Translations under genes and position numbers: made by a program | Assembly: GCA_036557785.1 (NCBI GenBank) | Contig: DATBGZ010000047.1 | Span: forward strand, 1 to 12,086 | Direction of reading: 5' to 3' | Origin: DATBGZ01 sp036557785 | GTDB taxonomy: Bacteria > Actinomycetota > Actinomycetes > Mycobacteriales > Micromonosporaceae | Length of the DNA stretch: 12,086 nucleotides | Shown: piece by piece, positions 1 to 5,754 of the stretch | Layout: every line of letters starts with the position of its first letter | How positions within the stretch are numbered: position 1 is the stretch's first letter | Notes under the pieces: model-generated | Databases searched by the model: none | Seen by the model: only the letters and a program-made list of their open reading frames with translations | Told to the model about the DNA's origin: nothing

Positions 1-258
1 GTGCACCACATGAGCGAGCGAAGCGAGCGCAATGTGACGGCGCAACGTCCGCCGCGAAGCGGCGGACGGCTCACTGGTGCCACCTTGCCGGGCGTCGACT
101 TCGGGCTTGCTGCGACGTGGATGGTGCACCGCATGAGCGAGCGAAGCGAGCGCAATGTGACGGCGCAACGTCCGCCGCGAAGCGGCGGACGGCTCACTGG
201 TGCCACCTTGCCGGGCGTCGACTTCGGGCTTGCTGCGACGTGGATGGTGCACCAGTGA
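1..258 (+). CDS. C-terminal end of an upstream gene (probably a cox subunit), repeat-encoded tail
   Basis: Frame 1 is open from the window edge to TGA at 256-258 and encodes an 85-residue tail made almost wholly of two copies of a 41-residue unit (MSERSERN near its start, ending ATWMVH). The two units differ by one His/Arg change. The stop overlaps the coxL GTG start as GTGA, the usual arrangement for translationally coupled genes, so this frame is probably translated. In actinobacterial cox operons the gene before coxL is normally coxS (2Fe-2S subunit) or coxM (FAD subunit); nothing from either domain is visible here, so the identity is inference from position. The tail shows no domain and is probably a disordered extension gained when the repeat inserted. 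The repeat could instead be non-coding, with the true stop upstream. Confidence 0.5.
   Translation: MHHMSERSERNVTAQRPPRSGGRLTGATLPGVDFGLAATWMVHRMSERSERNVTAQRPPRSGGRLTGATLPGVDFGLAATWMVHQ
46..68 (+). other. Perfect 10-bp hairpin in repeat copy 1
   Basis: CGTCCGCCGC (46-55) and GCGGCGGACG (59-68) are exact reverse complements around a GAA loop. It is a very stable RNA or DNA hairpin inside sequence that appears to be translated. No T-tract follows, so it does not look like an intrinsic terminator. Confidence 0.9.
169..191 (+). other. Perfect 10-bp hairpin in repeat copy 2
   Basis: This is identical to the hairpin in copy 1: CGTCCGCCGC (169-178), loop GAA, GCGGCGGACG (182-191). It lies about 64 nt upstream of the coxL start and could affect ribosome passage into the coupled GTGA start or mRNA stability. 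Confidence 0.9.
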
Positions 259-2642
259 GCCAGGCGCTCGACGAGATCAAGATCGGTGGCTTGGGCTCGA
301 GCCGGAAGCGGGTCGAGGACAACCGCTTCATCCGGGGCAAGGGCAACTACATCGACGACATCGTTCTGCCCGGGATGCTCCACATGGAGATCCTGCGCAG
401 CCCGCTGGCCCACGCCCGCATCCGGTCGATCGATGCCAGCAAGGCCTGGGACATCCCGGGTGTCCGGCTCGTCCTCACCGGCGAGATGATGGCCAGCCGC
501 AACTTGGCCTGGATGCCGACGCTGTCGTACGACACACAGGCGGTGCTCGCCACGGACAAGGTGCGCTTCCAAGGGCAAGAGGTTGCCTGCGTCATCGCCG
601 ACGATCCGTACATCGCCAAGGATGCCTGCGAGGCGATCGACGTCGACTACGAGCCGCTCCCGGTGATCATCAACCCGCAGCAGGCCGTTGCCGACGGGGC
701 GGCGCTGATCCGGGACGACAAGGAGAACCAGCAGGACAACGTCATCTACGACTGGGAGGTCGGTGACAAGGCCGGGACCGACCGCGGCTTCGCGCAGGCG
801 GACGTCATCTCCAAGCTCGATCTGCACTACCCGCGCTCGCACCCATCACCACTCGAGTGCTGCGGGTCGATCGCCGATTTCAACCGGGCGACGCAGAAGC
901 TCACCGTCTACATGACCACGCAGGCGCCGCACATCATCCGCGCCGCGGTGGCGCTGGTGGCCGAGCTTCCCGAGCACATGATCCGGGTCATCTCGCCCGA
1001 CCTCGGCGGAGGGTTCGGCAACAAGGTGCCCGTCTACCCCGGGTACGTCGCATCGATCCTCGCCTCCATCCTCTTGGAGCGGCCGGTCAAGTGGATCGAG
1101 GACAAGACCGGCAACCTGATCTCCACCGGTTTCGCGCGAGACATCTACCTGCACGGCGAGATGGCGCTGCGCAAGGACGGCAAGATCCTCGGCGTCCGGA
1201 TGCACACCGACGCGGACCACGGCGCGTTCTTCTCGGACGCGCAGCCGAGCAAGTTCAAGATCGGCCTGATGCACTCGGCCTTCTCGTGTTACGACATCCC
1301 CGCCGCCCACCTGACGGCACGGGGCATGTACACGAACAAGGCGCCTGGTGGCGTCGCCTACCGGTGTTCGTTCCGTGTCACCGAGGCGATGTACTTCCAG
1401 GAACGGATGGTCCAGGCCGCGGCCGACGACCTCGGCATGGACCAGGCCGACTTCCGGCGGATGAACTTCGTGCGCGACGACGACTTCCCGCACCGCACCG
1501 CGTTCGGCTTCCTCACCGACTCGGGGCAGTACGGCAAGTGCCTCGACGTCGGCTTGGAAGCGGTCGGTTACGAGGGGTTCCTGAAGCAGAAGGACGCGGC
1601 CAAGCAGCAGGGCCGGCTGCTCGGGATCGGCATCTCCACGATGACCGAGCCGCTCGGCGCCGGGAACAGCCGGGAGTACGACATCCTCGGCATCAAGATG
1701 TTCGATTCAGCCGAGCTGCGCGTGCACATGACGGGCAAGGCGCTGCTGCGGACCGGGGCGAAGACGCAGGGCCAGGGCCACGAGACGACGTGGGCGCAGA
1801 TCGTGGCCCACGAGCTGGGCATCCCGGCCGAGGACGTCACCGTCGAGGAAGGCGACACGGACACCGCGCCGTTCGGCATGGGCACGTACGCGTCGCGGAG
1901 CACGCCGGTCGCCGGCGCCGCGGTCGCGATGGCCGCGCGCAAGGTCAAGGCGAAGGCCCGCAAGCTCGCCGCGCACCTGCTCGAGGTGTCCGAGGAGGAC
2001 CTCGACTGGGAGCTGGGTCGCTTCTATGTCCGCAGCGCACCCCAGCGCGGCGTCTCGATCCAGGAGGCGGCGATGGCCGCCTACAGCAACATGCCCGACG
2101 GCATGGAGCCGGGCCTGGAGGCCATCTCGTACTACGACCCGCCGAACATGACCTGGCCGTTCGCCGCCTACGTCGTCACGGTCGAGGTCGACCCGGCCAC
2201 GGGCGTCTGGGATGTGCTGCGGGTCGTCGCGGTCGACGACTGCGGGGTGCGGATCAACCCGATGATCGTCGAGGGCCAGATCATGGGTGGGCTCACCGAG
2301 GCCTTCGCCAAGGCGAGCATGCAGTTCATCACCTTCGATGCCGAGGGCAACTGCATCGGCTCGAACTACATGGACTATCTGCTCCCGACGGCGTGGGAGG
2401 CGCCCGGGTACGAGCTGCACGAGGTCGTCACCCCGTCGCCACACCACCCCATCGGTGCCAAGGGCGTGGGCGAGTGCGCGACCGTCGGCGGTCCGGCGGC
2501 CTTCGTCAACGCGGTGCTCGACGCCATCAAGGACAGCGGGGTCCGCAACATCGACATGCCGCTGCTGCCCGGCCGGGTGTACGAGGCGTTGACCGAGCGG
2601 CACGACGTGTCGGGCGCCCCGCCGCTACGCATGGACGACTGA
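255..2642 (+). CDS. coxL: Aerobic carbon monoxide dehydrogenase large (molybdopterin) subunit, form I CoxL
   Basis: The product is the catalytic subunit of Mo-Cu CODH, which oxidises CO with water to CO2; electrons leave through the 2Fe-2S and FAD subunits toward quinone. It has 795 residues, close to the usual size of about 800. The decisive motif is AYRCSFR at residues 368-374, with Cys371 as the expected copper ligand; form II relatives have AYRGAGR instead. Other expected cofactor-site elements are Q223 in TTQAPH, GGGFG at 251-255, and the base Glu740 in GVGEC, where a Ser is more usual than Cys after the Glu. GTG at 255 is chosen because it overlaps the upstream TGA (GTGA) and the protein begins properly with the RVEDNRFIRGKGNY segment. 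An in-frame ATG at 117 would add 46 residues translated from the repeat in another frame and is rejected. The xdhC-type gene follows after a short gap. Confidence 0.96.
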   Translation: MSQALDEIKIGGLGSSRKRVEDNRFIRGKGNYIDDIVLPGMLHMEILRSPLAHARIRSIDASKAWDIPGVRLVLTGEMMASRNLAWMPTLSYDTQAVLATDKVRFQGQEVACVIADDPYIAKDACEAIDVDYEPLPVIINPQQAVADGAALIRDDKENQQDNVIYDWEVGDKAGTDRGFAQADVISKLDLHYPRSHPSPLECCGSIADFNRATQKLTVYMTTQAPHIIRAAVALVAELPEHMIRVISPDLGGGFGNKVPVYPGYVASILASILLERPVKWIEDKTGNLISTGFARDIYLHGEMALRKDGKILGVRMHTDADHGAFFSDAQPSKFKIGLMHSAFSCYDIPAAHLTARGMYTNKAPGGVAYRCSFRVTEAMYFQERMVQAAADDLGMDQADFRRMNFVRDDDFPHRTAFGFLTDSGQYGKCLDVGLEAVGYEGFLKQKDAAKQQGRLLGIGISTMTEPLGAGNSREYDILGIKMFDSAELRVHMTGKALLRTGAKTQGQGHETTWAQIVAHELGIPAEDVTVEEGDTDTAPFGMGTYASRSTPVAGAAVAMAARKVKAKARKLAAHLLEVSEEDLDWELGRFYVRSAPQRGVSIQEAAMAAYSNMPDGMEPGLEAISYYDPPNMTWPFAAYVVTVEVDPATGVWDVLRVVAVDDCGVRINPMIVEGQIMGGLTEAFAKASMQFITFDAEGNCIGSNYMDYLLPTAWEAPGYELHEVVTPSPHHPIGAKGVGECATVGGPAAFVNAVLDAIKDSGVRNIDMPLLPGRVYEALTERHDVSGAPPLRMDD

Positions 2643-2651
2643 GGCGACGTG

Positions 2652-3734
2652 ATGCAACCGCATGGCGACATGAGCAGCCTCGACGGCTGGGACGTGCTGG
2701 AGCACGCCCAGGAGCTGGCGCGGCGCGGTGAGCCGTTCGCGCTGGCGACGGTGGTCTGGCGCGCGGGCCCGTCCTCGGGTCAGCAGAGCGCCCGGGCGCT
2801 TATCACCGAGTCGGGTCAGCTCTACGGCTGGATCGGGGGCGCGTGCGCCGAGCCGGTCGTCGTTCGCGAAGCACAGCGGGTGATCGCCGAGGGCAAGCCC
2901 AAGCTGCTCGCACTCGGCGCCCCCGATCAGTTCGGCACAGGTCTGCCCGAGGGGATGGTGGCGATCGCGATCGCGTGCCAGAGCGAAGGTGCGCTGCAGG
3001 TCTACATCGAGCCGGTCAGTCCCTCGCCGCAGGTCGTCATCGTGGGGCGCTCCCCGATGGCTCACACGCTTGCCGACCTCGTCACGGCGCTGGGCTGGCG
3101 GGCGCGCCTGCACGATAGCGGCGAGTTCTCCGCGGCTGACGTCAATGCCCGCAGCATCGTCATCGTGGCCACGCAGGGCCATGGCGACGAGGAGGCGCTG
3201 GAGCAGGCTGTCATGGGCGGGCGAAGTGTGGGCGGGGCGGCAGACACCGCCTTCCCGGTATTCGTCGGCTTGGTCGCCTCTCGCAAGCGGGGCGAGGCCG
3301 TGCTCGGCGCCTTGGCCGATCGCGGCGTGCCCCGCAACCTGCTGGAGCGGGTGCGGGTGCCGGTAGGGCTCGATCTCGGTCACACGACCCACCGGGAGAT
3401 CGCGGTGGCGATCCTCGCCGAGTTGGTGCGGCTGCGCGCCGCCGGTGAACTCACCGGCCGCCCGGCCGACGCCGGCGACCGCGCCGCCTTGCCGGTCCTG
3501 GCGGTGACCGAGGCCCGTGATCCGGTCTGCGGCATGACGGTTCCCGCCGACTCGTCGAGCCGTCCCTACGAGTTCGAAGGCGTTACGTACTACTTCTGCT
3601 GCCCCGGGTGCCGTCGCTCGTTCGTACGGGACCCTCACGCGTACCTCTCTGCTGAGTCAGGTGACGCTCAACCGGTCCGCTCGTCGCTTGTTCGTCGCTA
3701 CGATGCTCCCTTTCCCTCGCAAGAGGAGGCCTGA
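2652..3734 (+). CDS. XdhC/CoxI-family molybdenum cofactor maturation protein fused to a YHS domain
   Basis: This is a 360-residue protein. The first roughly 265 residues match the XdhC/CoxI family: an N-terminal domain with GGACAEP around Cys65, then a Rossmann-like domain starting VVIVGRSPMAH. XdhC proteins bind and insert sulfurated molybdenum cofactor into enzymes of the xanthine dehydrogenase family, here probably CoxL. The C-terminus adds a YHS domain with DPVCGM (Cys293) and YFCCPGC (Cys316, 317, 320), a metal-binding module often linked to copper or other heavy metals. A role in delivering copper to the Mo-Cu centre is attractive but is inference. GAGG at 2641-2644 lies 7 nt before ATG 2652, which favours that start; GTG 2649 and ATG 2670 are also in frame. 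The stop overlaps the coxG ATG by one base. CoxF and CoxI both belong to this family, so no symbol is given. Confidence 0.9.
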   Translation: MQPHGDMSSLDGWDVLEHAQELARRGEPFALATVVWRAGPSSGQQSARALITESGQLYGWIGGACAEPVVVREAQRVIAEGKPKLLALGAPDQFGTGLPEGMVAIAIACQSEGALQVYIEPVSPSPQVVIVGRSPMAHTLADLVTALGWRARLHDSGEFSAADVNARSIVIVATQGHGDEEALEQAVMGGRSVGGAADTAFPVFVGLVASRKRGEAVLGALADRGVPRNLLERVRVPVGLDLGHTTHREIAVAILAELVRLRAAGELTGRPADAGDRAALPVLAVTEARDPVCGMTVPADSSSRPYEFEGVTYYFCCPGCRRSFVRDPHAYLSAESGDAQPVRSSLVRRYDAPFPSQEEA

Positions 3735-4330
3735 TGTTGATCAAGAGCGACTTCGAGGTCGCCCAACCCGTCGAGAGGGTCTGGGAGTTCTTCAACAACA
3801 TCCCGCAGGTGGCCAAGTGCCTGCCGGGTACTGAGCTCACCAACGACCTGGGTTCGGACAAGTACCAGGGCAAGGTCGCGATCCGGATGGGTCCGGTCAA
3901 GCTGCAGTTCACCGGGACGGCCCAGATCAAGGAGCGCGACGCCGGCGCCAAACGCCTGGTCGTCGACGCCACCGGCGCGGACGAGTCGGGTCGCGGGCAG
4001 GCGGCACTGGTGCTCACCGCGACGCTCGCCCCGACCCGTGATGGGACCAAGGTCGATACGTCGATGGATCTGCAGATCTCCGGGGCCGCCGCCCAGTACG
4101 GCCGGGGGATGGTCTCCGACGTCACCGCGGTGCTCATGCGGGACTTCGGTACGAACGCGCAGAACCGGATCGACGCGGTCAGCCGCGGCCTGAACCCGGA
4201 CTCGGTTGCCTCCGTGGCGCCGGCGAGCGGCTTCGGCATCGCCCTTCGCGCCACCCGCATGGCGCTGTTCCGGGTGATCGCGCGCTTCGTCCTGCCGTAC
4301 CAGCCCAGCCGAGTGACAGGAGGAGCCTGA
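3734..4330 (+). CDS. coxG: CoxG, SRPBCC-fold CODH accessory protein (membrane/quinone adaptor)
   Basis: The 198-residue product opens with the typical CoxG pattern: FEVAQPVERVWEFFNNIP, then CLPGTEL and KYQGKVAIRMGPVKLQFTG. This is the START/SRPBCC hydrophobic-cavity fold. CoxG is required for functional aerobic CODH, and recent work on mycobacterial CODH assigns it a role in membrane association and menaquinone extraction or transfer to the enzyme. The C-terminal part (about 160-190) contains a hydrophobic and basic stretch around ALFRVIARFVLPY that could be an amphipathic membrane-contact helix. A strong AAGAGGAGG site precedes the start at 3721-3729, and TGATG couples it to the upstream gene. 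Its own stop overlaps the next ATG in the same way, tying it closely to the small membrane genes that follow. Confidence 0.93.
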   Translation: MLIKSDFEVAQPVERVWEFFNNIPQVAKCLPGTELTNDLGSDKYQGKVAIRMGPVKLQFTGTAQIKERDAGAKRLVVDATGADESGRGQAALVLTATLAPTRDGTKVDTSMDLQISGAAAQYGRGMVSDVTAVLMRDFGTNAQNRIDAVSRGLNPDSVASVAPASGFGIALRATRMALFRVIARFVLPYQPSRVTGGA

Positions 4331-4593
4331 TGACGCTCTGGTGGATCGGCAACGCGGTCCTGTTGGTCGTCGTGGTGCCGGTGCTGGTGGCCCTGCTCAA
4401 CCGCGTGCTCGCGGCGCTCGAGCGCATCCGCAAAGCCTCGGACGAGATCCTCGACGGCGGTGTCGCGCTCGTGGGTGAGCTCTCCAACGCCCCCGCGCTC
4501 CTGACCGAGACCGACCGTACGGTCGCGGCCGTCACGCTCGGCGCGGTCCGCTACGCGGGCTCGGTCGCCAAGCTCCTGCCCCCGGCGAACTAG
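4330..4593 (+). CDS. Small single-pass membrane protein 1 of the cox operon, 87 aa
   Basis: I do not recognise a named family. The start overlaps the coxG stop (TGATG), with a GGAGGA site just upstream, so translation is well supported. Residues about 5-24 form one transmembrane helix (WIGNAVLLVVVVPVLVALL). It is followed by a basic junction (NRVLAALERIRK), which by the positive-inside rule puts the C-terminal half in the cytoplasm. The rest is a predicted helix ending in NAPALL and a later RTVAAVTLGA segment that resembles parts of the fifth small protein (NAELI, RTGGVVAGA). No catalytic or metal-binding residues are seen. With four more genes of similar architecture it probably forms a membrane complex or anchor for CODH; that function is inferred from position and topology. 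Confidence 0.87.
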   Translation: MTLWWIGNAVLLVVVVPVLVALLNRVLAALERIRKASDEILDGGVALVGELSNAPALLTETDRTVAAVTLGAVRYAGSVAKLLPPAN

Positions 4594-4607
4594 AGGAGGA
4601 GATCGAT

Positions 4608-4835
4608 ATGCCACCTGCCGCATGGGTGACGCTGGCCATCACCGCGCTCATCATCGTGGCCGCGGCCCTGGGACTGCTGCGGGTCATCGGCCACCTCAGG
4701 GCGGTGCGGGGCACGCTCGGCTCGGTGATCGGGGGCGTGCAGGCCGTGGCCGACCTGACCTCGGGCGTGCCCGTCGTCCTGTCCTCGGTCAACGCCAACC
4801 TCAAGCCCGTCCGCGACTTCTGCGAATCGATCTGA
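4608..4835 (+). CDS. Small single-pass membrane protein 2 of the cox operon, 75 aa
   Basis: No family is recognised. A near-ideal GAGGAGGA site follows the previous stop, with ATG at 4608 about 7 nt downstream. Residues about 5-25 are a transmembrane helix (WVTLAITALIIVAAALGLL). It is followed by basic residues in RVIGHLRAVRG, giving an N-out/C-in prediction, and a short helical tail GGVQAVADL ending at Ser-Ile. It is the smallest of the five and has one Cys (CESI) at the end. It belongs to the same tightly spaced set and is likely a structural partner of its neighbours. An overlapping frame at 4622-4849 lacks a ribosome site and a membrane helix and is a shadow. Confidence 0.83.
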   Translation: MPPAAWVTLAITALIIVAAALGLLRVIGHLRAVRGTLGSVIGGVQAVADLTSGVPVVLSSVNANLKPVRDFCESI

Positions 4836-4848
4836 GGGAGTCGATCTG

Positions 4849-5097
4849 ATGGGTGAGAACTTCGGCTGGTACCTCGGGTACGCCATCACGATCGTTGTCG
4901 TCCTGGTCGTGGTGGCCCTGGTCGTCCCGATCCTGGTGCTGGCGCGCTCGATCGGTAAGCAGGCCAAGCAGATCAACGGTTCCCTGACCGAGGCGGCGCA
5001 CAACACGGCCGCACTCGCGATGTTGCGTACGACGATCGACCACGCCAAGGTCATCGTCGCCGGACTCAACCGCGGCCGCAAGCGGCTGGGAGGCTGA
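4849..5097 (+). CDS. Small single-pass membrane protein 3 of the cox operon, 82 aa
   Basis: GAGGGAG at 4834-4840 lies 8 nt before the ATG. Residues about 9-31 are a very hydrophobic Val-rich transmembrane helix. The cytoplasmic side begins LARSIGKQAKQING, and the tail ends strongly basic (NRGRKRLGG), suggesting contact with lipid headgroups or an acidic partner. The segment from Asn52 (HNTAAL) to AGL at 71-73 resembles the fourth protein's ANTADTAL to AEGL, so proteins 3 and 4 are probably paralogues. No enzyme motif is visible. The function is unknown, with a scaffold role in the CODH complex inferred. Confidence 0.85.
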   Translation: MGENFGWYLGYAITIVVVLVVVALVVPILVLARSIGKQAKQINGSLTEAAHNTAALAMLRTTIDHAKVIVAGLNRGRKRLGG

Positions 5098-5099
5098 CC

Positions 5100-5393
5100 A
5101 TGGCAGACACACTCGCGCTCACGCAGACGCAGCAGAACCTCTGGTGGGGGGCGATCGTCGGTGGACTGGTCATCGTCGTCGCCGTCGCTGCGCTGCTGAC
5201 CCTGCTGGTCGTCTTCGTCCGGACCATCGACAAGCGGGTCGTCGCGGTGCGGGACAACCTGCGAGCCGCCGTGGCGAACACCGCGGACACGGCGCTGATC
5301 GAACAGACCGCCAAGGGCGTGGACGCGGTCCTCGCCGAGGGCCTGGAACATCACCTGTTCCTCGGCCGTGTGCTCGGAAAGGTGCGCTCGTGA
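5100..5393 (+). CDS. Small single-pass membrane protein 4 of the cox operon, 97 aa
   Basis: ATG follows the previous stop by 2 nt, with GGGAGG about 6 nt upstream inside the preceding gene. An N-terminal polar stretch of about 13 residues leads into a WW-capped transmembrane helix (about 17-40), then VRTIDKRVVAVR on the predicted cytoplasmic side and a helical tail. NTAD at 60-63 and AEGL at 79-82 line up with the third small protein. Two adjacent His (EHH, 83-85) occur in the tail but no clear metal site. The stop overlaps the next gene as GTGA. The family is unknown; paralogy with protein 3 suggests hetero-oligomers. Confidence 0.87.
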   Translation: MADTLALTQTQQNLWWGAIVGGLVIVVAVAALLTLLVVFVRTIDKRVVAVRDNLRAAVANTADTALIEQTAKGVDAVLAEGLEHHLFLGRVLGKVRS

Positions 5394-5743
5394 ACACCCA
5401 GGTCATCCTGTCGGTCGTCGACATCGTCCTGCTTATCGCCGGACTCGCGCTCTACCTGTTCATCGTCGGCGGCCAACTGAAGCGCATCGCCGCGAACCTC
5501 GAGGAGTGCGCGTCGCTGGTTCGGACGGTGAAGCAGAACGCCGAGCTCATCGACCCTGGCGTCGAGCACATCAACCGGACCGGCGGTGTCGTCGCAGGCG
5601 CGCTGCCGCTGCTCTACGGCTTCGCCGAGGCGATCGTCGCCGGCGCGACCTGGCGGACGCCGGCCCCACGTCCACCGGCCGCGCCCGCCTCCGGTCGCCG
5701 CCGCAACCGCCTCACCGAGAGCGTCGGCTACCCAAGCCGATAG
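5390..5743 (+). CDS. Small membrane protein 5 of the cox operon, 117 aa, with basic Pro-rich tail
   Basis: GTG 5390 overlaps the previous stop (GTGA), and GGAAAGG at 5376-5382 is a reasonable ribosome site. Residues about 6-27 form a transmembrane helix (SVVDIVLLIAGLALYLFIV), followed by GGQLKRIAANLEECASLV on the predicted cytoplasmic face. A second moderately hydrophobic segment (65-87, GGVVAGALPLLYGF) may be an amphipathic or re-entrant helix. Unlike its four siblings it ends in a low-complexity tail rich in Pro and Arg (90-117, including SGRRRNRL). It is the last gene of the operon, and the next gene converges 11 bp away. No known family is recognised. Confidence 0.85.
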   Translation: MNTQVILSVVDIVLLIAGLALYLFIVGGQLKRIAANLEECASLVRTVKQNAELIDPGVEHINRTGGVVAGALPLLYGFAEAIVAGATWRTPAPRPPAAPASGRRRNRLTESVGYPSR

Positions 5744-5754
5744 CGGCAGCCTCG

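Larger units (their letters stand above)
1..254 (+). repeat. 123-bp direct tandem repeat, two full copies plus an 8-nt third start
   Basis: Copy 1 is 1-123 and copy 2 is 124-246. They differ at one base only (a8 versus g131), and a third copy begins as gtgcacca at 247-254 before the sequence diverges. The unit starts with the palindrome GTGCAC, then a purine-rich gagcgagcgaagcgagcg block, then a perfect inverted repeat with a GAA loop. 123 is divisible by three, so duplication keeps the frame, and all three forward frames are open through it. Peptides beginning MSERSER recur at protein ends in actinobacterial genomes as products of a dispersed repeat; this is recalled, not searched. The window begins exactly at a unit boundary, so more copies may lie upstream. 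Confidence 0.95.

Noticed and set aside
117..254. In-frame N-terminal extension of CoxL from ATG 117
   Set aside because: It would be translated from the repeat in a different frame from the upstream tail, adds 46 Arg/Cys-rich residues not expected in CoxL, and the GTGA-coupled start at 255 fits the family.
1..254. CRISPR-like or phage attachment interpretation of the repeat
   Set aside because: The units are contiguous with no spacers, and there is no tRNA or integrase gene in the window.
857..2731. 624-aa + strand frame overlapping coxL
   Set aside because: It is an Arg/Gly/His-rich out-of-frame shadow with no recognisable motif; coxL is certain.
2961..2974. Palindrome GCGATCGCGATCGC resembling a dispersed palindromic word
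   Set aside because: It lies inside the XdhC coding frame (Ala-Ile repeats) and occurs once here; a chance product of codon use is enough.
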